Shown here: one piece after another, positions 8,560 to 15,796 of the stretch
Layout of the letters: each line of letters opens with the position of its first letter
Position numbering within the stretch: the first letter of the stretch is position 1
Assembly: GCA_023375785.1 (NCBI GenBank)
Contig: SZWC01006716.1
Coordinates: 108,806 to 129,969 of the forward strand
DNA: 21,164 nucleotides
Direction: 5' to 3'
Source: Penium margaritaceum
Taxonomy: Eukaryota > Streptophyta > Zygnematophyceae > Desmidiales > Peniaceae
Made by a program: the position numbers and the translations under genes
Notes under the pieces: generated by a model
Told to the model about the DNA's origin: nothing
Database searches by the model: none
The model's input: only the letters and a program-made list of their open reading frames with translations

Positions 8560-9990
8560 TAGGACTAGCATTGTTGGGTGGAAGGAAGGGTAGCAATTGC
8601 TGATGTTGTGCCACTGTTGTAGTAGTAGTTGTGTCAGCAACTACAATGATGCTACTTGTTGTGTCAGGGTTGCGAGCTGCAGGGGTATGGCATCTAGTAG
8701 ATTTGTGGATCCAGCAAAGCCAAAGACAAAGCCTGTAGGGTGTTAGTGCTACTACGACTGTTGTTCATGGTACTTCTACTGGTGCAACTATTACAGTTGC
8801 AGTTTTTGGTGCGACTGCTACTGCTATGGGTGCTACTACTGATGTTGTGGTTGCTGTTGCTGCTTTTGTAGCGGCTGCTGTTGCGGCAGCTGCTACTGTT
8901 GCTGCTACTGGAGCCACTGATACTGTGGTAGATGCTACTACTGCGACAATGGTAACAACTGCTGATATTGTTGCTGTTGTAGTTGCTGCAGTTGCTGTAA
9001 AAGGGGGAGGTTCGGTCCTCTAGTAGAGGAGGACCCCACCCCCCACTTTCCTCCATGGTCCTTGTTTAGTCCCCGTTTTTGTTCTATTTTTCTTGTTGTA
9101 GTAGGTGATGATGTCAGTAGCGATGCTAGTGCTAACGTCAGCTAGTTTTGGCTGACGTTGTTGTGGTGGCTGTTGTTGCAATTACTATTGCTGCTGTTGA
9201 TGTCAGCGGTTACATCAGAAATGATGTCACCATAGTTTTGATACGCGCTACGCTATTGTTGAACGCAACTACTGTTGTTACTGCATTGTGCTGTAGCATG
9301 CCACTACCATTGTTATTTCTGCTATAGCCGCGCTGTTGAGTGTTAGAACAATTGTTAGTGATGCTGCACAAGGATGCTACGTGCTACTGCTGCTGTAGCA
9401 ACTACTATTGCTGCTGCGTTGCGGCATGCTGCTGCTGCTGCTAGAGCCGCGATGCTACGTGTTGCTATGATTATTGGTGTAGTCGCTGCTCTTGCTGTGT
9501 TGCTACATGCTGCAGCTGCTGCTACAGCTGCTATAGCTAATGCTACTACAATTGTTGCTGCGAGGGTGGGGGGCTTGCCATCGCTCTAAGCTGTGGTCTT
9601 CTCGCCGTTTTTTTTTTCACTTTTCTTCACTTGTCTTGTCAATAAGTGTTGCTGTTGCTGCTAGTCGTTGCTGCAACTGCTTGCTCCTGCTACCGTTTGT
9701 TGTTACCGGTGCTTGTTGCTATTGCTGCTCAATGGTACTACTACTTACTACTACTACTTGCTACGGCTGTTGCTGGCCGCTGTTGCTGCAGCTTGCTGCC
9801 GCCGCTACGGGCTACTGATCCTACCACTACGAGTTGTTGCTATTGCGAGCTGCTACTGCAAGCTGCTGCTGCTGCTCACTGCTGCCGTACCTCGCTACTG
9901 GTGCCTGCTTATATTGTTGCCTGCTGGTGCTTCTACTTACGCCGGCTGGTGCTGCTGCTTCTACTTGCTGCTTGCTGCAGCACGCAGAGG
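8560..9990. repeat. Degenerate (GYT)n triplet tracts in three blocks
   Basis: On the plus strand the sequence is dominated by GCT, GTT, ACT and similar triplets that stay in phase for long runs. There are three blocks, at about 8560-9000, 9100-9560 and 9640-9990. They are separated by G-rich islands (for example at 9001 AAGGGGGAGG and 9562 GAGGGTGGGGGG) followed by a T-rich stretch. The islands look like related copies, so a longer period of about 540 bp seems to be superimposed on the triplets. Confidence 0.75.
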
Positions 9991-10104
9991 GGAGGGAGAA
10001 CAAGGAGGTCACTTCCCTAGCTGTATCATTGCCATGTGTTTCAACACCGATCCAGCATCAGGCAGCTGTGTCGGCCGAGAGTCCACCATTACTACCGCCG
10101 TCAT

Positions 10105-10258
10105 GGGGTCAGTGCTGCTAAAAAAAAACTGGTAACATTTCCCTCGCGTCGGGAGCGTTTTGAAGACGCCACCCAACAGGTCGACGCTGCCGGAAAAAAA
10201 CCGGCAGCATTTTCTTTACACGGGTGCGTTTTGGGGACCGCCGACATTGACTGAGCCT
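10105..10258. repeat. Two diverged copies (about 73 bp) with poly-A-loop hairpin
   Basis: Two adjacent segments share the layout GCTGC, A-run, GGTAACATTT or GGCAGCATTTT, then GCGTTTTG and GACGCC or GACCGCC. In the second copy, GCTGCCGG and CCGGCAGC (10186-10193 and 10201-10208) form a perfect 8-bp stem around seven A residues. In the first copy the stem has decayed. The pair lies just after the primer-binding site of element B, where packaging or translation signals usually lie. Confidence 0.65.
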
Positions 10259-10282
10259 GTTTTGCTGCATCTGTTGTACTAA

Positions 10283-10296
10283 GGCTCAGATACCAA
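10283..10296 (-). promoter_or_regulatory. Primer-binding site of element B (initiator tRNA-Met type)
   Basis: The minus strand reads TTGGTATCTGAGCC. Plant copia elements commonly carry TGGTATCAGAGCC, complementary to the 3' end of cytosolic initiator tRNA-Met; here one base differs. It lies 10 nt inside the end of the LTR, as expected for the start site of minus-strand DNA synthesis. This is the main clue that the host belongs to the green-plant lineage. Confidence 0.85.
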
Positions 10297-10306
10297 GCTT
10301 AAAACC

Positions 10307-10786
10307 TGTCAGCAGTGTGTTGGTTCATTAGCGTCAATGTATGCTTGGCCCCACGCAAATTGCTGTGCACTACTACCCTCTTCACACTGCTTTTGACAGT
10401 TTGTGAGTGAGAGACGCACGCTGAGGAGTCTGCGCCAGACATTCAGATAGAACAGGAAGTAATTGATTAGTAATAAAGAATGAGCGACAATGGGAGGCCC
10501 TTCCAAGTTCTAGCTCCCCACCAGCTCTGTAGAGCTTGTTACTCAGTTTCTGAGCCAATCAGAAAAACGACCTTTTTTCTGGCTGGCAGGGTTTTCTCGG
10601 TGAGCCCTGCCAGACAACTGACACCCCAAAACCTGGGCATCATCCGTTTTGACTGATAGCTGGATCATACCATAAAATGCATTCTGTAAACGGAGTCGTG
10701 GGGTGAGAATCACCTAGAAAAACAGCAACTATGAGTTATAGATGCCGGAACCCAAGCTGCGACTACACTAGTCTGCGGTCCCAACA
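10307..10786 (-). repeat. Element B 5' LTR (480 bp)
   Basis: The minus strand starts TGTTGGGACC at 10786 and ends CTGCTGACA at 10307, giving TG...CA termini 10 nt before the primer-binding site. TGTTGGG is a frequent start of plant copia LTRs. No second copy is in the window, so the termini rest on the TG/CA ends and the PBS. The middle contains a run of four to five short hairpins. Confidence 0.75.
10523..10651. repeat. Cluster of short hairpins in element B LTR
   Basis: Perfect inverted repeats follow one another. AGCTCT/AGAGCT lies at 10523-10536. CTCAG/CTGAG with loop TTT lies at 10542-10554. CAGAAAAA/TTTTTCTG lies within 10560-10581. CTGGCAGGG/CCCTGCCAG, with a 13-nt loop, lies at 10583-10613. 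A weaker CAAAAC/GTTTTG pair lies at 10627-10651. The 9-bp stem at 10583 is the strongest. Confidence 0.8.
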
Positions 10787-11224
10787 GTGTCCGAATAACA
10801 TGAAACTTGGAACCTAAGGAGAGCATGGCGCTGTAGATGCAACAACACTGTCAGACCCAGCACTGGATGCATGTAGACAGCATATGCAGCAAAAGTGACT
10901 GCCGACGGCACGACTGCCAAGGAGGTCTGCAGATGGAGCTGAGCATGTTGGAGGGAGGAGGCTCCAGCAAGATGCGTGTAGGCCTCAGCGTGCGTCGGCT
11001 CCACCAGATGACACTCAAGCAGCGTCGTGTCTCGCCGTCAGTCAACTTGACGCTGATGTACACAGGCCAGGAGGACACCATGGAGTACAATGAGAGATGC
11101 GTGAAAACCAACAAGAGTCGCGTCAACATTCCCTGTCCTCAATGCCTGTTGCCGCATCAGAGACTTGCATGCGCATGGATAAGAGTCGAGTGGTCACAGT
11201 ATTATGTGGACATGCACAACAACA
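10787..11224 (-). repeat. Element C 3' LTR
   Basis: It starts TGTTGTTGTGC at 11224 directly after a polypurine tract, the usual arrangement at the 3' end of an LTR element. The far end is uncertain. A CA terminus is possible at 10801-10802, leaving 14 bp before element B, or almost flush with the element B LTR at 10786. No second copy is present to fix it. No coding was recognised inside. Confidence 0.65.
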
Positions 11225-11234
11225 CTCCCCCATT
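11225..11234 (-). promoter_or_regulatory. Polypurine tract of element C
   Basis: The minus strand reads ATGGGGGAG immediately before the TG that starts the 3' LTR. A purine run at this place primes plus-strand DNA synthesis in LTR retrotransposons. The surrounding order (RNase H, short spacer, PPT, LTR) supports the call. Confidence 0.75.
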
Positions 11235-11299
11235 ATTGGAGAGCAAAACGATTCATGTGCATACAGATGCTGACAAAGCCACAACAGCGATACAGACCA

Positions 11300-11830
11300 A
11301 ACAATGCACAGAGTAGGCAACAACATCGCAATTGGTCCATGAGAGATGAGGTAACACCAGGGGGTGGGCGGAGTCCCATAGAACGCACGGCTGCATGGAA
11401 CTTGGAACGACCCAGTGTCTTCGTCAGGAACTTTGGATGCTGTACTTTTGTGCCGACAAAGACCCAGACCTTCCCACGATGTACTAGGTCACACACAAAA
11501 TGGTGCTCAATATTGATTTGTTTTCTGCGCGCATGGAACATACCTGAATTTTTGGCAATGGCCAACGTGCTTGCGTTATCACACTCGAGCACAACAGGAG
11601 GAGCAAACTGATAAAGCTCACGCAGCAAGAGTACCAGCCACACACTCTTGGCAGCGCGAGTGCTGAGAGGGTTTTACTCTGCCTCAGCCGTGCTGCATGC
11701 AATGCAACCTTGTTCACCTGTGTGCCAAGAGAAGGGTGTGACGAGAAGAACTGTATTCGATACGGCTCTTGCCATCCAGGCTCAACGCCCACTCACTCTC
11801 AATGTATGTGTCAAGGACCACTAAGACCTG
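11300..11830 (-). pseudogene. Element C RNase H domain, broken
   Basis: Copia RNase H, which degrades RNA in RNA:DNA hybrids. The minus strand gives STAEAE, then a stop where Tyr is expected, then a run including LVLLLRELYQFAPPVVLECD. The last part carries the ECDN catalytic Asp. KNSGMFHARRKQINIEHHF and VCDLVHRGKV follow, matching the usual HARTKHIDIRYHF block. Upstream, VVLDTYIESEWA sits where the first Asp block (Y-D-ADWAG) belongs and is degenerate. The protein fades out about 100 bp before the polypurine tract. Confidence 0.8.
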
Positions 11831-11989
11831 CTCTCTTTAGCATGGACCGACAAGGGCAGTGGACATGATGTATTGCACGCACCAAACACCAGCCTCTAGC
11901 ACTTGCTTGCACGTAGCCTATGAGTACTATGCCAGTAGGTTTACTGTGAAGGGAGTATTGTCAGGCCATGTTGGTGTGGCAAAGTACAT

Positions 11990-12990
11990 GAGCGAGCCTG
12001 TGACTCAGAGTTGCAAGGTCACGTCAACCAGCTCCCCAAGCTGAGCTGGGTCGTCAACGTTTAGGGTTTCTTTCCGGGCAGGTGTGAGTGGGATAGAAGT
12101 GGTGCAAACTCCAGCAAGAAGGTCTGTAAAGTGCTCCCCCATGACAAGTGCATACCTCACTGATGAACTAGGAGTGTCTAACGTGCACGTCCCCACTCAA
12201 TCTCCATGCTCAGAAAAACCAAGGCCTCGCCCAAGTCCTTCATCTTGTAGGTTGCATGCAGGACAACCTTGGCAGCCTTAACAGCACCTAGGTCTGGCAA
12301 CACAATCAGGAGGTTTTTGACATAGAATAGGATGGCATTCAAGAATTCAGGAGCTCGTGAGACAAAGAGGGAAGGATTGGCCTTGCTTTGGATGTACCCG
12401 GCTTGCCTGAGCGAGCCTATGATCTCTGTTTCAGGCCATACAAGACCTTCTGCAGTTGCCAAACTGTGAAAGGTCATGTATGGCCTGAAACAGAGATCAT
12501 AGGCTCNTCAACAAAGTCTTTCTCCACGAGGTGATTGAGCCTATGATCTCTGTTTCAGGCCATACATGACCTTTCACAGTTTGGCAACTGCAGAAGGTCT
12601 TGTATGGCCTGAAACAGAGATCATAGGCTCAATCACCTCGTGGAGAAAGACTTTGTTGACGTCCATGTGGTGGAGCTCCCACTCGTGTTGTGCCACCTTG
12701 CTCAACAAGGTCAAGGCGGTGGTCATGCGGCCAACTGGGGCAAGGGTGTCGATAAAGTCAACACCTTTGGCTTGCGAGAACCCGTTCGTGGTCAAGCGGC
12801 CCTTGTAGCAATCCATCAGGCTTCAGTTTCTTCCGTAGGAACCATTTAGCCTGCACGGTCTTGCAGCATGGTGGCACGTCCACAAGCTCGCACACAGCAC
12901 AATGGTTGATGGGCTCGAGTTCAGCCTGGCATGTAGTATGTCAGAGCTCTGCATCAGGCCCGTTAAGAGCCTCGTGAAGAGTGGCAGGGT
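11990..12990 (-). pseudogene. Element C reverse transcriptase with YVKN in place of YVDD
   Basis: The minus strand gives HEALNGPDAELW, CELVDVPPCCKTVQAKWF, and then GVDFIDTLAPVGRMTTAL, HEWELHHMDVNKVFLHEVIE, the copia AFLHG block. The LQKVLYGLKQ block is present but lies inside a foldback duplication (12413-12659). After it come RQAGYIQSKANPSLFVS and ILFYVKNLLIVL. The catalytic YVDD is YVKN at 12313-12324, so both Asp are lost. ATYKMKDLGEALVFLSMEIE and, near the end, VTGSLMYFATPTWPDN follow. Several frame changes occur. Confidence 0.85.
12413..12659. repeat. Foldback structure: 94-bp hairpin present twice, inverted, around an N
   Basis: 12413-12506 (94 bp) is the exact reverse complement of 12537-12630. 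Between them lie the N at 12507 and a 29-bp segment (12508-12536), whose reverse complement follows the second copy (12631-12659). Each 94-bp copy is itself almost self-complementary: its outer 30 bp pair perfectly, then GACCTT and CAGTT pair, with a four-base centre. The centre holds the coding for the LQKVLYGLKQ block of RT. Confidence 0.95.
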
Positions 12991-13700
12991 CCGGCGGCAC
13001 GTCTATCATGCAGCGTGTAGCGAGTGCACACGCAGTTGGTGGAGGTCCGACAGTGACTGTAGAATTGGCTGTGCCATGTGCCAGCTCACGCTCGTGTGTG
13101 AGGAGAGCGGCACCAATAGCACAGGCCGGGTGGACCTCAACGAGCCCGTGGGTGCTCAAACCAAAACCTCGTGTGCCCAGGTCACCATTGCACACGTTGC
13201 GGGTTGGGTGCGGGCGAAGGCATCCCCCAGGGACTCATGAGAAATTCCCGGACTGTTTGGGCACAGGAGGAGGGGTAGAAGGCAGTGCCGATGGCGACGT
13301 AGGAGGAGGAGACAGAGGAGCAGAGAGCTCGCTTCCACAGGCAAGTAGCGTGGAGGAGGGGGATGGAACTGTAGGTGATCTAGTAGCAGATGCCTCACAT
13401 GTGGGTGAAGGGGACGGGGAGACAGAGGGTGCAGACTGCGGCACCGGAGACACATCAAGAGGGGGTGGAAGCCCAGGGGTTGGTGACACAGAGGGGTCAG
13501 CTGCAAGAGTATATATCACTTGTATGGAGGGTTGCATAGTGGACTGGGTCGATGCAGGCAGGACAGGTGACAGCGGGGTCTGCGGGACAGGATGTAGTCG
13601 CACAGGAGTAAAAGGGCTGGTAGAGAGAATCAGTCCAGCAAGCTCCCCCATGCGACGAGACTTGGCATGTCCCGGAGAGTGGGCAAACCGTAGCGCGTGG
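12991..13700 (-). pseudogene. Element C Pro/Ser-rich integrase-RT linker
   Basis: The longest open stretch on the minus strand (13235-13651) reads as a proline- and serine-rich segment, for example SVSPTPGLPPPLDVSPVPQS and PSTPPPVPKQS. It lies between integrase and RT and corresponds to the variable linker of copia polyproteins. It differs from the linker of element B in lacking a regular repeat. No domain or motif is recognised. Confidence 0.65.
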
Positions 13701-14480
13701 TTGCGTACAAAACCTTGTATGTGAGGTACTCCAAGAAGAGCGCATCACGGGACTCCACAATGCAACAACGATCTGGATCCCAAAATCGCCAGGCCTTGGA
13801 CCATGGGGCGACCCTGTCAAAGGTGCATAGGCATCCGCGTGGGACAAGCTCAGTCCCAAGCTGGTCAAGTGTGAACCAAACCTAGGCAAGGGAGCCCTAG
13901 GCTCGAGCATGCTAAAGGCCGGCACGACGAACAAACCAGAGCTCATAGGGGGTTTGGTTGCTGGGAAGGGGACTGTGGAGAATGCAGTTCTAGACCCAGG
14001 TCATGTAAGCCAAGCCTTAAAAATCAATGGATTCAAGAAGCCCACTGTCCATGTGCATGGAGCAAACCACTTTGATGGTGCGGTTGCAGTGCTTGGAGAC
14101 GCCATTCTGTGGGGGGTGGGCGGGCACGGAAAGATTGTGGAACACACCCAGCTCGGCAAAGTACCGCGCCATGCTGACCAGAAACTCACCACGATAGTCA
14201 AAGCGGAACGTGTGAAGGGAGTGTTGGGACTGGCGGTCAGCCATGACAAGCAAGAGGCAAACCGTGGCAACATCATTGCTCTTTTGCCAAAGGCAATATA
14301 CCCATTACATGCGAGTAAAGTTGTCAATGATGCTTAGGATATAGCGTCCCCTGTCTTCCTGGAACTCCACAGGGAGGGGCCCTAGGAGGTCAGAATGAAC
14401 CAGTTCAACAGGGTAAAGCGCCCTTAAGTAAGATAGGGGATAAGTAGACCGATGTATCTTCCCTTGGGCGCATGGGAGAA
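13701..14480 (-). pseudogene. Element C integrase, catalytic Glu replaced by Lys
   Basis: The minus strand gives VELVHSDLLGPLPVEFQEDR and GRYILSIIDNFTRM, with the first catalytic Asp in HSD. After a frame change, HTFRFDYRGEFLVSMARYF has the second Asp (14197-14199), and HPPQNGVSKHCNRTIKVVC follows. In copia integrases the last motif is normally V-S-E-R-x-N-R-T; here the Glu codon is AAG (Lys, 14092-14094). Downstream blocks (LAYMTWV, YELWFV, PWSKAWRFWD) are readable with stops. Inactive as read. Confidence 0.85.
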
Positions 14481-14921
14481 AACCGGTCTTAGGCAGCACA
14501 TCAGAAGATGCCACGTCAAGACCGAGCGCAGGTTTGTCACATGTGAGGTGATTGACGGCATCAAGATGGACATGGCAAATGTGTGTGTAGGAAACGTTAG
14601 TATTCAGGTGAGAGAGTGCCCGTGGAAAAACCACGGGCGAAGGGAGAAGGAGGAATTTGTGAGAAAGAGACTAGAGAGTCAGCAACATGATACAAGTGAT
14701 CAACAAAACTGCCACTGAGGACTACCTCATGCATGGCTGCGACGAAGATGTTGGAATGACTTGTCAAGCCGTGTCCTTGGACCAAACGGACATGACGGGA
14801 CTGAGCAGGAAAAAGTCACTATGAGGAGAAGTCATGAGATGGGTGGCACCAGAATCAATGGTCCAGGTGCTACTCGGTTCACGACCATTCGTCAACATTC
14901 ACCATCATACCACAAAACAAT
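14481..14921 (-). pseudogene. Element C protease and GAG-pre-integrase
   Basis: STWTIDSGATHLMTSPHSDF on the minus strand is the copia aspartic protease active site, with Asp-Ser-Gly intact at 14848-14856. The rest of the protease is interrupted by stops (for example after WSKDTA). The region ends with LPCAQGKIHRSTYPLSYL, the zinc-binding GAG-pre-integrase motif that leads into integrase. Order and motifs make the call firm; exact limits are approximate. Confidence 0.8.
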
Positions 14922-15184
14922 CTACCTATGAGGGAAGAAAAGTAGAAGACTTAGGATGATGAAGAATAGAACAACCCATGACTTGTCAAGCCATTGGATG
15001 TTATCAGGTCCATCCTCATAACAGGCCAACTTAGTTCCCCTACAACCATCCTCACGAGCAACAGACATGGTAGGAAAGGTTGTCGGTGAACCACTCAGTT
15101 GTGAAAACACACGTGCACCTCCCTGAGTATGAAGTTTCAGAACTTGACAAAGTTCCACAATTGTGCGATCTCGAGGGTCCAATT
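14922..15184 (-). other. Unassigned segment of element C up to the element D junction
   Basis: Between the protease of C and the LTR of D lies about 260 bp. One minus-strand frame is open for 86 codons from next to the junction. It includes MDPRDRTIVELCQVLKLHTQ, CRGTKLACYEDGPDNIQWLD and a hydrophobic end VVLFFIILSLLLFF. By position it should be the end of Gag, but no CCHC knuckle is visible and I do not recognise it. The minus strand near 14932-14960 also has a pyrimidine-rich stretch ending CTCATAG that looks like a 3' splice site; this may be chance. Confidence 0.4.
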
Positions 15185-15242
15185 TGTTGAACTAGTATGC
15201 AGCTTTTCCACTGCCTAGCTGGCTAGCCACACATACAGACAA

Positions 15243-15345
15243 GGCATGCACTGCTCTATAGCGTACGTCCCCTTGGTTTGTTCTCAGATGGGCCAGGAAT
15301 GCACTGCCCATAATGGGTATGTCCCCTGTGGCTCATCATTGGAAC
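15243..15345 (+). repeat. Tandem 53-bp module with small hairpins in element D LTR
   Basis: Copy 1 starts at 15243 and copy 2 at 15296. Both read ATGCACTGC, a small inverted repeat, then TACGTCCCC or TATGTCCCC. The inverted repeat differs in sequence but is kept: CCCAT-A-ATGGG in copy 2, CTCCATGGAG in copy 1 of the 3' LTR, and GCT-AGC in copy 1 here. Element A has one copy (CTCC-GTT-GGAG) at about 4025-4055 on the minus strand. Confidence 0.7.
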
Positions 15346-15359
15346 CATACCTTTTGACT

Positions 15360-15420
15360 TGGTTGAATAGGCACCGGAGTCTCAAATGAGAGGTTGCACG
15401 TTCAAGCCTCGCAACGGCTG
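15360..15420 (+). other. tRNA-like segment with A and B boxes in element D LTR
   Basis: TGGTTGAATAGG (15360-15371) fits the looser A-box form TRGYNNANNNGG. GTTCAAGCC (15400-15408) fits the B-box core. GTTGC and GCAAC flank the B box like a T stem. The 3' LTR has the same arrangement (A box from 20735, GTTCAAACC at 20768-20776) but with about 7 nt lost between the boxes. It resembles the anticodon and T-arm half of a tRNA (Met or Leu type), though no full cloverleaf can be drawn. The counterpart in element A is a different, Arg-like sequence at a comparable LTR position. Confidence 0.5.
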
Positions 15421-15587
15421 CAATTTTCTTTGTGGCCCAAACTGGGACAAGACGCTTCTAGGAAGCTTACTAGAGCCTGCCTTGAGGATGACACTTGGCG
15501 ATCTAAGGACGCGCCAAGTAGGACTGTAGGTTGAGGTTGGCTCCAGTGGAGTCAGTACAAGCAGAAGCTTTAGCAAAGCTCTGCAAG

Positions 15588-15594
15588 TATAAAA
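15588..15594 (+). promoter_or_regulatory. Probable TATA box of element D 5' LTR
   Basis: TATAAAA lies about 400 bp into the LTR, where the U3/R border of a pol II LTR promoter would be. In the 3' LTR the same place reads TAAAAAT, so the box is damaged there. Element A has ACTATATG at the aligned position. Start of transcription is inferred, not seen. Confidence 0.6.
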
Positions 15595-15729
15595 GCATGT
15601 ACCTTGCATGCATCCATTTACAGTTCTTGCCTTTGAGACTCCTCACAAAGTGTCCAACCAAAGGTAGACACTGAAGACCAACATGCGGACTTTGTGAGGT
15701 TGCAAACCAAACGAACGTAAAGTCTGGAT

Positions 15730-15772
15730 CCCTCGTTCGAGGGTGATATGTTATCTTGGTTGCAAAACCAAG
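15730..15772 (+). repeat. Two conserved hairpins near the 3' end of element D LTR
   Basis: CCCTCG-TT-CGAGGG (15730-15743) and CTTGGTT-GCAA-AACCAAG (15755-15772) are perfect inverted repeats 11 nt apart. In the 3' LTR the first is identical (21098-21111) and the second keeps a 6-bp stem (21123-21140). They lie downstream of the TATA box, so they would be in the transcript. Confidence 0.75.
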
Positions 15773-15796
15773 AGCGGTTGGCGGCCTCCCATGTCG

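Larger units (their letters stand above)
8521..10282 (-). other. Element B long leader, low complexity
   Basis: About 1.8 kb separates the primer-binding site from recognisable Gag. It is unusually long for a copia leader and consists mostly of triplet-repeat tracts plus a short duplicated hairpin segment near the PBS. Open frames here on both strands are Ala/Thr/Val- or Ser/Asn-rich products of the triplet composition and show no domain. Part of it could be Gag N-terminus too degraded to see, or a separate insertion. Confidence 0.6.
4095..10786 (-). mobile_element. Element B: Ty1/copia LTR retrotransposon, interrupted by element A
   Basis: Reading down from 10786: LTR (10786-10307), plant-type tRNA-Met primer-binding site, long low-complexity leader, Gag, degenerate CCHC, protease, integrase, repeat-rich linker and RT up to 4095, where element A begins. 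RT-RNase H and the 3' LTR should lie beyond A, outside the window. Multiple stops and frameshifts, and loss of the protease Ser, two knuckle Cys and an integrase Asp, show an old dead copy. It lies almost end to end with element C, in the same orientation. Confidence 0.85.
10787..15184 (-). mobile_element. Element C: Ty1/copia LTR retrotransposon, 3' part, interrupted by element D
   Basis: Reading down from 15184: an unassigned segment, protease, GAG-pre-integrase, integrase, Pro/Ser linker, RT, RNase H, polypurine tract and 3' LTR. Gag and the 5' LTR should lie on the far side of element D, outside the window. The GAG-pre-integrase motif (CAQGKIHRSTYPLS) and layout resemble element B, so both are of one broad type. 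The integrase Glu is replaced by Lys, the RT YVDD by YVKN, and stops and frame changes are common. Confidence 0.85.
15185..15796 (+). repeat. Element D 5' LTR (at least 612 bp)
   Basis: It starts TGTTGAACTAG at 15185 and matches 20559-21164 throughout. Because the 3' copy is cut by the window end, the LTR may extend past 15796. It contains a duplicated ATGCACTGC motif with hairpins (15243 and 15296), a tRNA-like segment (15360-15420), a TATA box (15588-15594), and two conserved hairpins at 15730-15743 and 15755-15772. Possible target-site sequence before it is CAATT, unverified. Confidence 0.9.

Noticed and set aside
9646..10135. Plus-strand open frames of up to 155 codons rich in Leu, Cys and Ala
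   Set aside because: They follow from the stop-poor triplet repeats. Overlapping frames are open at once, and no domain, start context or conserved motif is visible.
10523..10613. Bacterial-type rho-independent terminators
   Set aside because: The hairpins lie in a eukaryotic LTR and the strongest stem has no proper T-run after it on the element strand.
12413..12659. A foldback DNA transposon or MITE
   Set aside because: The centre is ordinary RT coding of element C, no target-site duplication is visible, and an N lies at the midpoint. Copying error or assembly artefact is more likely.
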